From positions 7,306,001 through 7,370,000 of the forward strand of contig NZ_CP036276.1 of the NCBI RefSeq assembly GCF_007747995.1: 64,000 nt of DNA, in the 5' to 3' direction. This document shows positions 44,484 to 53,261 of the stretch, piece after piece. The notes beneath the pieces were generated by a model. It saw only the letters and a program-made list of their open reading frames with translations, was not told the DNA's origin and searched no databases. Position numbers and translations under genes: made by a program. Within the stretch, counting starts at the first letter, position 1; every line of letters starts with the position of its first letter. This stretch comes from Symmachiella dynata (lineage in GTDB: Bacteria; Planctomycetota; Planctomycetia; Planctomycetales; Planctomycetaceae).

Positions 44484-44535
44484 ATGGCGATACATCGGCC
44501 AGAACATGGCAATATTCGGCCAAAATATGGCGATG
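44484..44535. promoter_or_regulatory. Degenerate 21-22-bp direct repeats upstream of DUF1580
   Basis: Units start ATGGCGATACATCGGCCA (44484), ATGGCAATATTCGGCCA (44506) and ATGGCGATGCAATTC (44527, partial). Each full unit is itself a near-palindrome (TGGC...GGCCA). They end 6 bp before the stop codon of the gene upstream and lie 64-115 bp before the DUF1580 start, fitting operator sites spaced by two helical turns. Confidence 0.5.
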
Positions 44536-44540
44536 CAATT

Positions 44541-45419
44541 CTACGACTCGATTTCGAGCCAGCAACCTCGACCCTGTTCCGAGCGAAACAGGCTCCTGAG
44601 CTGGCGAGGAAGTGATTCCTTCACCCGCTTTGGCCGGATGTCACCATCAAGGTGGCTCGCAAATACCGGCTTTGGATGGGATTTCACGCACTCGTTGAGC
44701 AGTAATGCGGCGTTCGGAGAAACTTCGTACCACATGTCGTCGAGCCGCACTCGGCTATACGGGATATCCACCTCAATTCGGCCACCTGATGTTGTCGAGG
44801 CACCTGCGGTCGGTCCTTGTTCATCCGAGGGCTGGCCGTCCTTGTCCGGTGGGAACTGCTTTAGACGTCGTTCGATCGCTTCAAGTAGATTCTGCAACTC
44901 CTCCGCCAGAATGGCGCAAGCGGTTGCTTGAACATCTGCGCAAAGATTAAGTCGCCAGACGGCTAACTCTCTGGCATCATCGCTCACCGCCGCCGTGAAG
45001 GCTGCCGGGGGACCGTTCTGCTGCCCTCTGAGTTGGTCCACCGCCGTCGCGAACTCAGATTGCCAATCCGCCCGAAATCGGTTGTTGAAGGTTGGTGCTA
45101 GGTGCCAACGGATGAACGTAAACCACGAAAACACGTAGCGCAGTCGCGGTTCGCTCTCTTCTGGGAGGTAGAAATGGGGACGGTAGATCGAGAACATTCC
45201 ACGACGCCAACACTGGCAGAGCAACTCTCCAGCTTGCACGGCGAACACGTTATTGACGTCGTGTTTCAAGATCTGTGGGGGGCTGCCACGGAGGGGAGCG
45301 AGACGAAACCGTCCAGCAAGGTCTTCAAAACTCCGAGCAGCTTCTCTAACTTTTCCCAGCAGAAAAACTAATTTGCCGATGTCCGCACATGCATCGATCT
45401 GAGAAATGTTGGCCACCAT
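44541..45419 (-). CDS. Uncharacterised protein between the primase unit and BREX
   Basis: 292 residues, ATG at 45419 with AGGTGA upstream. No family recognised. It is soluble; helix-rich in the middle (FATAVDQLRGQQ, ACAILAEELQNLLEAIERRL), then a disordered link (GPTAGASTTSGG). The last 70 residues (MWYEVSPNAALLLNECVKSH, then RPKRVKESLPRQLRSLF and GRGCWLEI) read like a winged helix: recognition helix rich in Arg/Lys followed by a beta-wing with a Trp. A transcription regulator is possible but unproven. It lies 120 bp upstream of DUF1580 on the same strand. Confidence 0.6.
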   Translation of the reverse strand: MVANISQIDACADIGKLVFLLGKVREAARSFEDLAGRFRLAPLRGSPPQILKHDVNNVFAVQAGELLCQCWRRGMFSIYRPHFYLPEESEPRLRYVFSWFTFIRWHLAPTFNNRFRADWQSEFATAVDQLRGQQNGPPAAFTAAVSDDARELAVWRLNLCADVQATACAILAEELQNLLEAIERRLKQFPPDKDGQPSDEQGPTAGASTTSGGRIEVDIPYSRVRLDDMWYEVSPNAALLLNECVKSHPKPVFASHLDGDIRPKRVKESLPRQLRSLFRSEQGRGCWLEIES

Positions 45420-45895
45420 AATTCACCTAACTTCTAACCGGGCCGGACAGGGCAGGTGTCACCAATGGCAAGTGAAGACGGCAACGGCCTGCCGAGTCCG
45501 ATTGAAGACCAAGGCGTTTGCAAGTCGCACGAGGCCATCCTGATACCGCCAGCATACCGCGAAATGGCCTGATCGACGAGCCTCACGCACCGGCACCAGA
45601 GATCCACCAAGGGCTGGCGGCCCCGATACTGTCTTCCCTATCTCTATTCAGTAGATGGTCCCAAGTCCTTCGGCACAAAAAAAGAACCGCTTATTGTGGG
45701 ATTCGGGATCGCAAAACCGAACAATGTCTTGTTGGACATTGAAGTCCGATTATTATCCTCCTCCGGTTCTAGAAGGGGAATATAGAAAGGGACTGGCTAG
45801 AGCAGTTGTTAGCCCTATTCACTGAGTCGAGCTGGCCAACCGTCGCCAGTGGCATAGGTGCGAACCACGCAACGACGGCCAGTCGATCGCGGAAG
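45420..45895. other. Intergenic region below the BREX operon
   Basis: 476 bases between the last BREX gene and the unknown gene. One perfect 7-bp hairpin CAATGTC-TTGTTG-GACATTG at 45722-45741, with no T-run. No supported gene on either strand. It should contain the end of the BREX transcript. Confidence 0.4.
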
Positions 45896-46684
45896 CTACT
45901 CGCCACCAAACAACGCTCTTTGTTTTGACTTCTTCGGTATCCGTTTCGGTTTGGGTTTGGGTTTCCCGTTGGGCATCTCGATCATTTCCATTCTCATGCC
46001 CTGACGATGAACTGTAAAGTCCTTGCACTGTCGCAGGTCTGCCCTACCCACCGCGATCTTGAATGGGAACAACGACGGCAATGTCAGCAACTCGTCGGCT
46101 TCAATCATATTCTTGTCTGCGGCAGCATGTGATGCCTTTAGCAACCAGATCTGAAGTCTCTTTGAACGAGTGGAGTTTTGTGGGGCTGGGCCAAAGTGCC
46201 CTTTCGCTTCAGTGTCTTCGACCGTATTCCAATCAACCATGCTTCTGACAACACGCTGATATGCTCGATTCAGCGTCGCACGTTCCCCCCAACCTTGAAT
46301 CAACTTTCTATGTAGCTGCCTTAGCGTGAACTCGTCTTGTAGTTTGAGCAGCCGTCCAATTGCCGAGGCGCAATCGTCAAACAATGGATAGGCCATCAAA
46401 CTCATGCCCCAGTGCAACCAAATACGATCTTCCGCACGAATAGATTTCAGGAGGTCGAATGCTTCGTCTCGGACGTATTCATGATGTTCTGGTACTCTAG
46501 CCCAAATCCGCATCAGAACTGTGATTGTCTTGCCACGTGCTGTCTCCATTGGATGTTCGTTTTCGAGATATTCGTGAAGGTACTTGCGCAGCATGGCCGG
46601 GTCTTGGTCCTGAGCAACTTTGTCAGCGAAAGCGTCAAGCCAATCGAGTTTTACCTTCCTGTCGAAGCCAATCACTGCGGTCAT
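45896..46684 (-). CDS. brxA: BrxA-like protein, last gene of the BREX-3 operon
   Basis: 262 residues, soluble and helix-rich, with a lysine/proline-rich tail (KPKPKPKRIPKKSKQ). The text HEYVRDEAFDLLKSIRAEDRIWLHWGMSLMAYPLF and WGERATLNRAYQRVVRSMVDW (shown here only as landmarks near residues 75-110 and 150-170) resembles the DNA-binding BrxA/DUF1819 group, where an N-terminal R-W-L-H-W helix and a second basic helical domain occur. The assignment rests partly on position: BREX type 3 loci end with brxA after pglZ. The ATG overlaps the pglZ stop by four bases (ATGA), so it is coupled to pglZ. Sequence identity to known BrxA may be low. Confidence 0.62.
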   Translation of the reverse strand: MTAVIGFDRKVKLDWLDAFADKVAQDQDPAMLRKYLHEYLENEHPMETARGKTITVLMRIWARVPEHHEYVRDEAFDLLKSIRAEDRIWLHWGMSLMAYPLFDDCASAIGRLLKLQDEFTLRQLHRKLIQGWGERATLNRAYQRVVRSMVDWNTVEDTEAKGHFGPAPQNSTRSKRLQIWLLKASHAAADKNMIEADELLTLPSLFPFKIAVGRADLRQCKDFTVHRQGMRMEMIEMPNGKPKPKPKRIPKKSKQRALFGGE

Positions 46685-48681
46685 TCTTCCTCCTTACAGA
46701 ACCGAACAAACGGAACGATGATTTCCTCCAGAGCAATACCGCCATGCGATACCACATTTTTGTCTTTGAACGTAAATGCCGACAATCCTTCCGGCAACAA
46801 AGCGAAGCGGTCGGACGGTAGACCAACACCAGACCACTCCAGACTCGCTGGAATGTCCGCCTTGGCCTGTGCTCGAAGCGAATCACTTTCGTAAAGCCGG
46901 GCACGCTTGCCCGTGACTTCCGGCAACACACCATCGTCGGGCTTGCCGACACCCTTGGCAGCAATGTTGCCGTGATCGGCTGTCATAAAGACTTCGTAGC
47001 CTTCACCTATCAGCCGGTCCAAAAGCGAAATCACCCGTTTGGCTTCGAGTCGAACGGCATCGTGCATCCCTGCCGCTCCTTGCTTCTCGCCGTGCATGAT
47101 CTCGTCAACGGTGTTGACTACGATGCCGACGATTGACTCGTTCGAGTTGGCAAGGCACTTATCCAGACTCTCCGTTTCACCAGATGTAACCTTCTTCGCA
47201 TAGTGTACCAAATCGGCGGCGACCCCCTGATCCTCCCAAAACCGTTTCCAGTGACGTGGTTCAGGGCTGGTATCGTGCATCGATTTGGCGAAGTACATCG
47301 GCGGCTGAGCCGCAAAGATCGATTGGCGAGAAATCGACGTGAGCGATGGCACCCAAGCAAACACATTCGTCTCTTCGAGTCGCCACGTCGCACGTTGTTC
47401 CTGAATCAATCGACGCAGGATCAGCCACTGATCCAGTGCCAGCCCATCCATCACGACCAAGGCCAGCTTCCTCAATGACTCGTTATTCCTCACAGAGACG
47501 AGATAATGAGGAACATGGTGAACCATAACAGGATTCGGAAGAGACGGCAGGTTGTAGAGACTCCCGAAACGTTCTTTCATCCAGTCGGCGAATCGACACT
47601 CGACCTGAACGTGCAGGTTGTGCCAGCGATTACGGGCGGTGCTTTCGATGTGCTCGTCGATTTCCCAACGGAGCACAACAGCTTCAGCCCACGCGCGAGC
47701 AAACTTCTGCCAGTCGGAATGCGAAGCAGAACCTTTCGGGATGCCGGTCTCGGTCTGCTCGACAAGTTTCGCATAACGCTTCAATGAATCAGCCACAGGA
47801 TCATGTTTAACGCCGACATGAGCCCACTGAGGCACTGCCGCCTTAGATTTGCAGTTGATGGGATTGAGGAGCCCTTCGAGGAACAGCGTATCAACGTAGG
47901 CTTGTACTTCAGGATGATCGAATGGAATCAACAACAAGTCTGCCGAATCCGACCATCCAAAGCTAGCATGCGATTCGTGAACCTGTAGAGTCGCCTCGCT
48001 AGCACCGTCAAATGATTCGATGAGGTGCTGCCACTGCTTCTGAACGAACTGAAGGAACAAAGATTGATTGGACAAAAAGTCGTCGAGTTCCCAGCCTACA
48101 TACTTAACCTTCAGATTCTCGACCAGATGTTCGCTTAGAACCATGGGCAATATCCGACCGCTACGGTGCAACTTCAACAGGGCGACGGCCAGATCAGCCG
48201 CCGTGCCGATCATGCTCCGCTCGATGCCAAAACACCAACGGAGCACAAAATCGCTGGTCGCTTTCCGTCCCAGCGTCGATTCATGGTCCTGTTCGTAGGC
48301 GTCGAATAGCGGATCAAGCAGTGACCGATCCAATGCCTTCAGCACCGGGTAGTTCAGGTTTGGAAACAGTTTGTCGAGACTGAATTCCAGCTTCCGACCG
48401 GCCTTCAGCAAGTCATACGGCAACTGCTGAAGATCGTCTTCGTTGCGAAGGACGACGACCAGTTCTGTTTTCTCTCCACGATCCCAGATCGAGCGGTACT
48501 TCGACTCGTAGGCGTAGCGAAAAGCGACAGAATCCTCAAAGGGAATCAGATCAAACCCACGCTGTTTGATCTCCGTCAGCATTTGCTCTTCGGTCAGCAA
48601 ACCGTCCGGGTCGGAAACCAGAGTGAGTCGGTAGATTTCCTTTTTGAACTCTTTCAGAATCGTCTTGCGCCAGTCAGCCAT
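46681..48681 (-). CDS. pglZ: BREX-3 PglZ, alkaline-phosphatase-superfamily protein
   Basis: 666 residues from the ATG at 48681 (GTGGAGG upstream); a GTG eight codons earlier is less likely. The N-terminal half is a helical PglZ-specific region (LVSDPDGLLTEEQMLTEIKQ). The C-terminal half is the phosphatase-type core with metal ligands in order: LALVVMDGLALDQW, nucleophile region PSLTSISRQSIF, VVNTVDEIMHG, FMTADHGN and VSHGGIALEE. PglZ is the signature protein of all BREX/Pgl anti-phage systems and is needed for both methylation and exclusion. It overlaps the helicase gene by 8 bases and brxA by 4. Confidence 0.92.
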   Translation of the reverse strand: MADWRKTILKEFKKEIYRLTLVSDPDGLLTEEQMLTEIKQRGFDLIPFEDSVAFRYAYESKYRSIWDRGEKTELVVVLRNEDDLQQLPYDLLKAGRKLEFSLDKLFPNLNYPVLKALDRSLLDPLFDAYEQDHESTLGRKATSDFVLRWCFGIERSMIGTAADLAVALLKLHRSGRILPMVLSEHLVENLKVKYVGWELDDFLSNQSLFLQFVQKQWQHLIESFDGASEATLQVHESHASFGWSDSADLLLIPFDHPEVQAYVDTLFLEGLLNPINCKSKAAVPQWAHVGVKHDPVADSLKRYAKLVEQTETGIPKGSASHSDWQKFARAWAEAVVLRWEIDEHIESTARNRWHNLHVQVECRFADWMKERFGSLYNLPSLPNPVMVHHVPHYLVSVRNNESLRKLALVVMDGLALDQWLILRRLIQEQRATWRLEETNVFAWVPSLTSISRQSIFAAQPPMYFAKSMHDTSPEPRHWKRFWEDQGVAADLVHYAKKVTSGETESLDKCLANSNESIVGIVVNTVDEIMHGEKQGAAGMHDAVRLEAKRVISLLDRLIGEGYEVFMTADHGNIAAKGVGKPDDGVLPEVTGKRARLYESDSLRAQAKADIPASLEWSGVGLPSDRFALLPEGLSAFTFKDKNVVSHGGIALEEIIVPFVRFCKEEE

Positions 48682-51505
48682 CGGATGCCTCCACGAAGAG
48701 GACACAGACAGGCTGGAGTTCCGGGAACACCCGTTCTCGCCGAGTCAGTGCGGCGGTCCATTCCCGTTCTTCTTCGTCCAGCTTGCGAATCCGAAACTGC
48801 CGAACTTCCGGCAGGCCAATTCGATTCAACGCCTGCCGACGAACATGAAAGGCGTAGCGTCCTTTCTCACGTTCGCTGCGAATGTTCTCCTGATGATGCG
48901 TGTGCAATTCACCAAACAGATTCTCGCCGTGCTTTTCCGCTTCTTGTCGCAGTTGCCCGAAGGCGGCTTGGCTCGCTTCGCCTTCGATGGTGCCCGTTTC
49001 TTCGATTTTGGGTCCACCTTGCAGTAGGTTTTCCCAGATCGTTCGTGCTGTTGGCAGAAACGTGCGACCTTCATTGTTGGTGAACAATGGTAGGATTCGC
49101 ACATGGCCGCTGCCGATGCTGGGATTCCCTTCGCTACTTCTTAAAGCCACCTGCCACAGTGACCAAAAGCCCACAATCTTCGCCGACAGTCCGCCAATCG
49201 TAAGCTTTGGGATCGGTTCACCGGCGACGGCACGTGGCAGAAGTTCGACCAGTGCCCGCAGTTTGGAATTTTCCAAGCTGACGTGATTCAGCCCTTTGTC
49301 CTGTGCCTCACGACCGAAGAAGCAGATGTCGTTCATCTCTTCGCCGTCCGGCCACGTTAGGTCGTAGGCAAACAGCTTCTTCTCGACTCGACCGCCTTCG
49401 GCTTGGAGGTACGAAGTCGTCATCCGTTCGATCCAGTACGGCATCGGATGATTCACGTAGAGCGATGCCAGCTTTGCATCGAGTGATGATTTCTCATAAA
49501 GCGATTTTCCAGACTGCTCGTCTTCAGCCCGTTCCCGGACCTGCATCATGAGATTATCGACATTCTGTTCGATCCCATCTGGATTCACGATGGCCTTGGC
49601 AAACACTCGCTCAAAGTCCGCACCGCTCTCGGCAGAATCGAGCACATCGCCGGTCTTGTCTACTCCGAATTCAGCGTAGATGATCTTCAACTTCTCTTCG
49701 AGCACCTCGTGGACGCGAAGTTCCACACTATCCTCAAAGATCAGATTGAAGGCTTTCACGAGGTGCTTCTGGCCGATGCGGTCAACTCGGCCGATCCGCT
49801 GTTCAATCCGCATGGGATTCCACGGCAAGTCGTAGTTAACGACCACGTGAGCAAATTGCAGATTCAATCCTTCACCACCGGCATCGGTCGATACCAGAAT
49901 GCGTGCTTCCTTAGAAAAGTCCTCTTGAACACGTTGGCGTGAATCGAGATCGAGCGAACCATTTAGGCAGACTGTTTTGAATCCATGTGACGTGAGTAGC
50001 TCCGCCAGCATCTGCTGAGTCGGCACGAATTCGGTGAAGATCAGAAACTTTAGCTCGGGATCGTTCTCTTCCTGACCAGTCTTGTAAAGCAGATCGAGCA
50101 GAGCCTCGGCCCGTGCGTCCGGCCCCTGAGCCTGACAACGCTTCGCCGTATCCAAAAGCAGCTTTACTTCCTCACGTTCGTTATGCAGTCCGGCGATCTT
50201 GGAAGCCAGCAGTTCCTCCATCTGCTCCTGACTGTCCTCGCTGAACCAGTCGCTTGACCCGTCGCTGAGATCATCTTCTGTGATCGTGGTCGATTGCAGA
50301 ATTCCAATGCGCCGTTCCAAAGCCGAGGCTATGGCTCGTGTGCTGCTGGTGACAAGTCGCTGCATCAGAATCATCAGGAAACCAAGATACTGTCGATTAT
50401 CCCTCATCGCTTGGTTGTAACCTTGGCGGACATACTCGGTGACAGCTTCGTATAGCTGTTCTTGAAGAGCGTGCTTCTCCTGCCACTTCACCGTCACAAG
50501 CCGAGTCGAACGAGGCATGAACAAAGGCTCGCCACGGTCATTGATGGCGTTTCGCTTTTCGGTGCGAACGACAAACGGGGCGACGTTCTCGTGTTTGATT
50601 GAACCGATATCGGGAAAGGCATCCTGATCCAGCAGCGACATCAACCGATGAAAGCTCTCGGTCTTTCCCTGATGCGGTGTGGCCGACAACAGCAGCAGAT
50701 AGGGAGCCGCATCGGCAAGCGCCTTGCCGAGTTTGTAGCGGGCGACGGTATCGCTGCTTCCACCCAGACGATGCGCTTCATCAATAACAATCAAGTCCCA
50801 ACCAGCAGCGATCAGGTCGCCGATGCGTTCCTGATTGTGTCGCTCGATGCGTTCTCGATTCCAGCCTCGGCGCTTCTCCAAAGGTTTCACGGAATCAACC
50901 GGACAGACCACCTGATCGAACCTGTGCCAGATGTTGTCGTCGCCAACCAAATGGCGATAGGCCGAGAAGTCACTGGGCGACAGTAATTGAAAATCTTCGT
51001 GAAAGTGAGTTCGCATTTCCTGAACCCACTGCGTCACTAATCCCTTGGGAGCAACCACCAGCACTCGTTTGACGAGACCACGCAGTTTGAGTTCTCGAAT
51101 TACCAAGCCAGCTTCAATGGTCTTACCAAGGCCAACTTCATCGGCGAACAGGTATCGCACCTTGTCGCCAGACATGGCTCTGGACAGCGCCGCCAACTGG
51201 TGCGGCAAAGGAATGACGCCCGCTTCCAGTGGAGCGAGCAATACATCTTCAGCCAGTCCCTCAACAACTCGTGCTGCTCCCACTCGATACAACAGGTTGT
51301 CGAACGACTGCAACCGTGGTTCGTCGATTGGCGAAAGTCGATCTGCCGTGACCCAGGCAACAGCCTCTGCATTCGGACGCCAGACGAGATAGCTGGTGTG
51401 ATCCCAGATCGTTTGCGATTCAAGTATGCGCACAGACTCACGATACTCTTGGCTGAACGCCCAAGAGCCAACGCAAAGTTTGTCACTGAGCGATTTAGCA
51501 CCCAT
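48674..51505 (-). CDS. brxH: BREX-3 helicase BrxH (SNF2-like superfamily 2)
   Basis: 943 residues. Helicase motifs in order: Q-region IPLPHQLAALSRA, Walker A ADEVGLGKTIEAGL near residue 120, motif Ia APKGLVTQWVQEM, DEAH near 241, motif III LLSATPHQGKT, and in the second lobe FTEFVPTQQML, STDAGGEGLNLQF and QRIGRVDRIGQ near 580. The last 300 residues are a long helical and beta-rich extension as in HepA/RapA-like SNF2 proteins. It is the large type 3 BREX helicase, BrxHII in the original nomenclature. Starts 8 bp after the AlbA_2 gene. Confidence 0.88.
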   Translation of the reverse strand: MGAKSLSDKLCVGSWAFSQEYRESVRILESQTIWDHTSYLVWRPNAEAVAWVTADRLSPIDEPRLQSFDNLLYRVGAARVVEGLAEDVLLAPLEAGVIPLPHQLAALSRAMSGDKVRYLFADEVGLGKTIEAGLVIRELKLRGLVKRVLVVAPKGLVTQWVQEMRTHFHEDFQLLSPSDFSAYRHLVGDDNIWHRFDQVVCPVDSVKPLEKRRGWNRERIERHNQERIGDLIAAGWDLIVIDEAHRLGGSSDTVARYKLGKALADAAPYLLLLSATPHQGKTESFHRLMSLLDQDAFPDIGSIKHENVAPFVVRTEKRNAINDRGEPLFMPRSTRLVTVKWQEKHALQEQLYEAVTEYVRQGYNQAMRDNRQYLGFLMILMQRLVTSSTRAIASALERRIGILQSTTITEDDLSDGSSDWFSEDSQEQMEELLASKIAGLHNEREEVKLLLDTAKRCQAQGPDARAEALLDLLYKTGQEENDPELKFLIFTEFVPTQQMLAELLTSHGFKTVCLNGSLDLDSRQRVQEDFSKEARILVSTDAGGEGLNLQFAHVVVNYDLPWNPMRIEQRIGRVDRIGQKHLVKAFNLIFEDSVELRVHEVLEEKLKIIYAEFGVDKTGDVLDSAESGADFERVFAKAIVNPDGIEQNVDNLMMQVRERAEDEQSGKSLYEKSSLDAKLASLYVNHPMPYWIERMTTSYLQAEGGRVEKKLFAYDLTWPDGEEMNDICFFGREAQDKGLNHVSLENSKLRALVELLPRAVAGEPIPKLTIGGLSAKIVGFWSLWQVALRSSEGNPSIGSGHVRILPLFTNNEGRTFLPTARTIWENLLQGGPKIEETGTIEGEASQAAFGQLRQEAEKHGENLFGELHTHHQENIRSEREKGRYAFHVRRQALNRIGLPEVRQFRIRKLDEEEREWTAALTRRERVFPELQPVCVLFVEASDG

Positions 51506-51513
51506 GACGCTCG

Positions 51514-53256
51514 TCAGCCTCCTTCCTTTTTGCGATTCAACCGGCGAGCTTTCAAATCGACGCCAATTATGGTGAGCACGTACTTCTGATTTGGGTGACT
51601 CGGAGTGTCAGGTTGGGTCAGCTTGAGAATCCCGCTGTCGAGCAAAGGTGCGATCTGTCGTCTGCGAAACTGCTGGCGGCTCGTCTCGACATTCATCACG
51701 TCTATCAAATTCGTAAGTGATTGCGGTACATCGCACAGATCGATGACGGACCATTGCTCTTCGGATAGAACTCCAGCGTCGTCCTTGGAGAACCGTTCAC
51801 GCAAGTGCTCAGCTAAGAGAACATGCTTGACTTCTCCTTCACGAGTTGGCGTAACAAGCCGTTGGACGACCAAACGGTTCATGATTTGTTCAGCATCGGT
51901 AGTAAGAAGTCCCGTGACCGTCTTCACACCAAGTAGGTCTAGCTCCCCAGACCGTATCGCCAAAGCAAACGCACTTGCTTCGTGCTCATTCAGGTCAACA
52001 CCCAGCATTGCTTGCATGACAAGTTGCTCGTCCGTCACAAGCTCCCACCGAGGAGTAGTCAGTTCAAACTTCTTGTCGGCTTTGTCGTTGTTGATCTTAG
52101 GCCGGTCGAACCCAAGCTGCCGCCAACTCTTGAGAATCTCTCGGAGCCCCGTACCTGCCTGCTCACTCAACCCGATACGGCGGAAAGCGTTGACGATCAG
52201 GGGGTTTCGTACCGGTTTGTCGCCGGGCTGAAGCAATTCCTCGTCAGTCGAGAACGCATCTCCCGGATTTGAGAAGACCCAAACGTCTCGGTAGAACTTG
52301 ATCGACGGTTTTCGAGCATGGTCTGCGTAGTCTTGATGCAACAGGACATTTATGGCTGCTTCACGAAAGGTAATGTAATCGGGCGTAGCGTTGGTGCGTT
52401 GAAGTGTATCCGGGTCGATCTCGAACTTCTCAGGACTGTTCTTCCTGTAGCCTTCGATCAATTCCTTCCACGACTTGATTAGGTTCTCTTCAACAACGAT
52501 GCGGTCATACCATCTTTCATCCGGTTGCTCTTCGTCACACTCAGCGTCGATCCACTGGACATCGACAATCGGCCTCGGCAGAACCTGTCGTAAGGCGGCA
52601 CCGGTTCCAAATAGCAGGATCGAAGCAACCGTTGGCTTGAGTTGGCCATCCTTCTCAACCACGAGTCCCCACTCATGTAGAAACTCCACTTGCGACTTAT
52701 CTTCATGGCCTGTCTTGCGCTTGTCGAATTCACGCCGATACCATTTCAATGCGTCATCATCGAAGCACCGATCCGGGGGCAATTCAACAATGTCGCCGTC
52801 AGGTCGTTCTTGGGCTGCATCTCGAATGAATCGACGCAGTTCCTCTTCGGAACACTTCAAGTCCGATGCGCCACGTCGGATGTATGACTCCCGCCAGTCA
52901 CCCTTCAGATGAACAGGCTTGTCGTCTCGGCTGACTTCTGGAATGTAGAAGGCGAGTACCGTTCCGTCTTCGTGATCGAGCAATTCAGCTTCCAATTCAA
53001 TGCGACGGCTCATCTTATTTGCGCTCCGCAGAGCGGTAATGAAGTCGTTTTGCACTCTGTCAACAGTTACGACACCCACTACGCTCAGATTCCCGTCGTC
53101 GTCCTTCACTCCAAAGACTACCCAACCACCTGCCGTATTCGAGAAGGCGGAAACCGACCGGTAGATTTTATCGGGCACGGCACGCCGAGCTTCCTTGAAC
53201 TCGACATCATCCCACTCGTGACCGTCCAGCATTCGTTGAAGTTGTTCCAGGTTCAC
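51514..53256 (-). CDS. AlbA_2/Schlafen-type ATP-binding protein embedded in the BREX operon
   Basis: 580 residues; start GTG at 53256 with GGGGAG upstream. The N-terminus is an AlbA_2 (Schlafen core) domain: DDVEFKEARRAVPDKIYRSV, SAFSNTAGGWVVFGVKDDDG, then VHLKGDWRESYIRRGASDLKCSEEE. A GHKL-type middle follows (TFREAAINVLLHQDYADHAR, FSNPGDAFSTDEEL, GDKPVRNPLIVNAFRRIGLS, EQAGTGLREI), as in COG2865 proteins. Winged-helix segments make up the C-terminus. Such proteins act as transcription regulators or nuclease-linked defence effectors. It is not part of canonical BREX-3, yet it is tightly packed: 5 bp after pglX and 8 bp before brxH. An accessory BREX gene is the simplest reading. Confidence 0.85.
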   Translation of the reverse strand: MNLEQLQRMLDGHEWDDVEFKEARRAVPDKIYRSVSAFSNTAGGWVVFGVKDDDGNLSVVGVVTVDRVQNDFITALRSANKMSRRIELEAELLDHEDGTVLAFYIPEVSRDDKPVHLKGDWRESYIRRGASDLKCSEEELRRFIRDAAQERPDGDIVELPPDRCFDDDALKWYRREFDKRKTGHEDKSQVEFLHEWGLVVEKDGQLKPTVASILLFGTGAALRQVLPRPIVDVQWIDAECDEEQPDERWYDRIVVEENLIKSWKELIEGYRKNSPEKFEIDPDTLQRTNATPDYITFREAAINVLLHQDYADHARKPSIKFYRDVWVFSNPGDAFSTDEELLQPGDKPVRNPLIVNAFRRIGLSEQAGTGLREILKSWRQLGFDRPKINNDKADKKFELTTPRWELVTDEQLVMQAMLGVDLNEHEASAFALAIRSGELDLLGVKTVTGLLTTDAEQIMNRLVVQRLVTPTREGEVKHVLLAEHLRERFSKDDAGVLSEEQWSVIDLCDVPQSLTNLIDVMNVETSRQQFRRRQIAPLLDSGILKLTQPDTPSHPNQKYVLTIIGVDLKARRLNRKKEGG

Positions 53257-53261
53257 TTACG

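Noticed and set aside
45722-45741. Terminator for the BREX operon
   Set aside because: The 7-bp hairpin is perfect but lacks a following T-run on either strand and lies about 155 bp beyond the last gene.
51514-53256. Independent stand-alone regulator unrelated to BREX
   Set aside because: Gaps of 5 and 8 bp to pglX and brxH on the same strand make separate transcription unlikely, although its function remains unknown.
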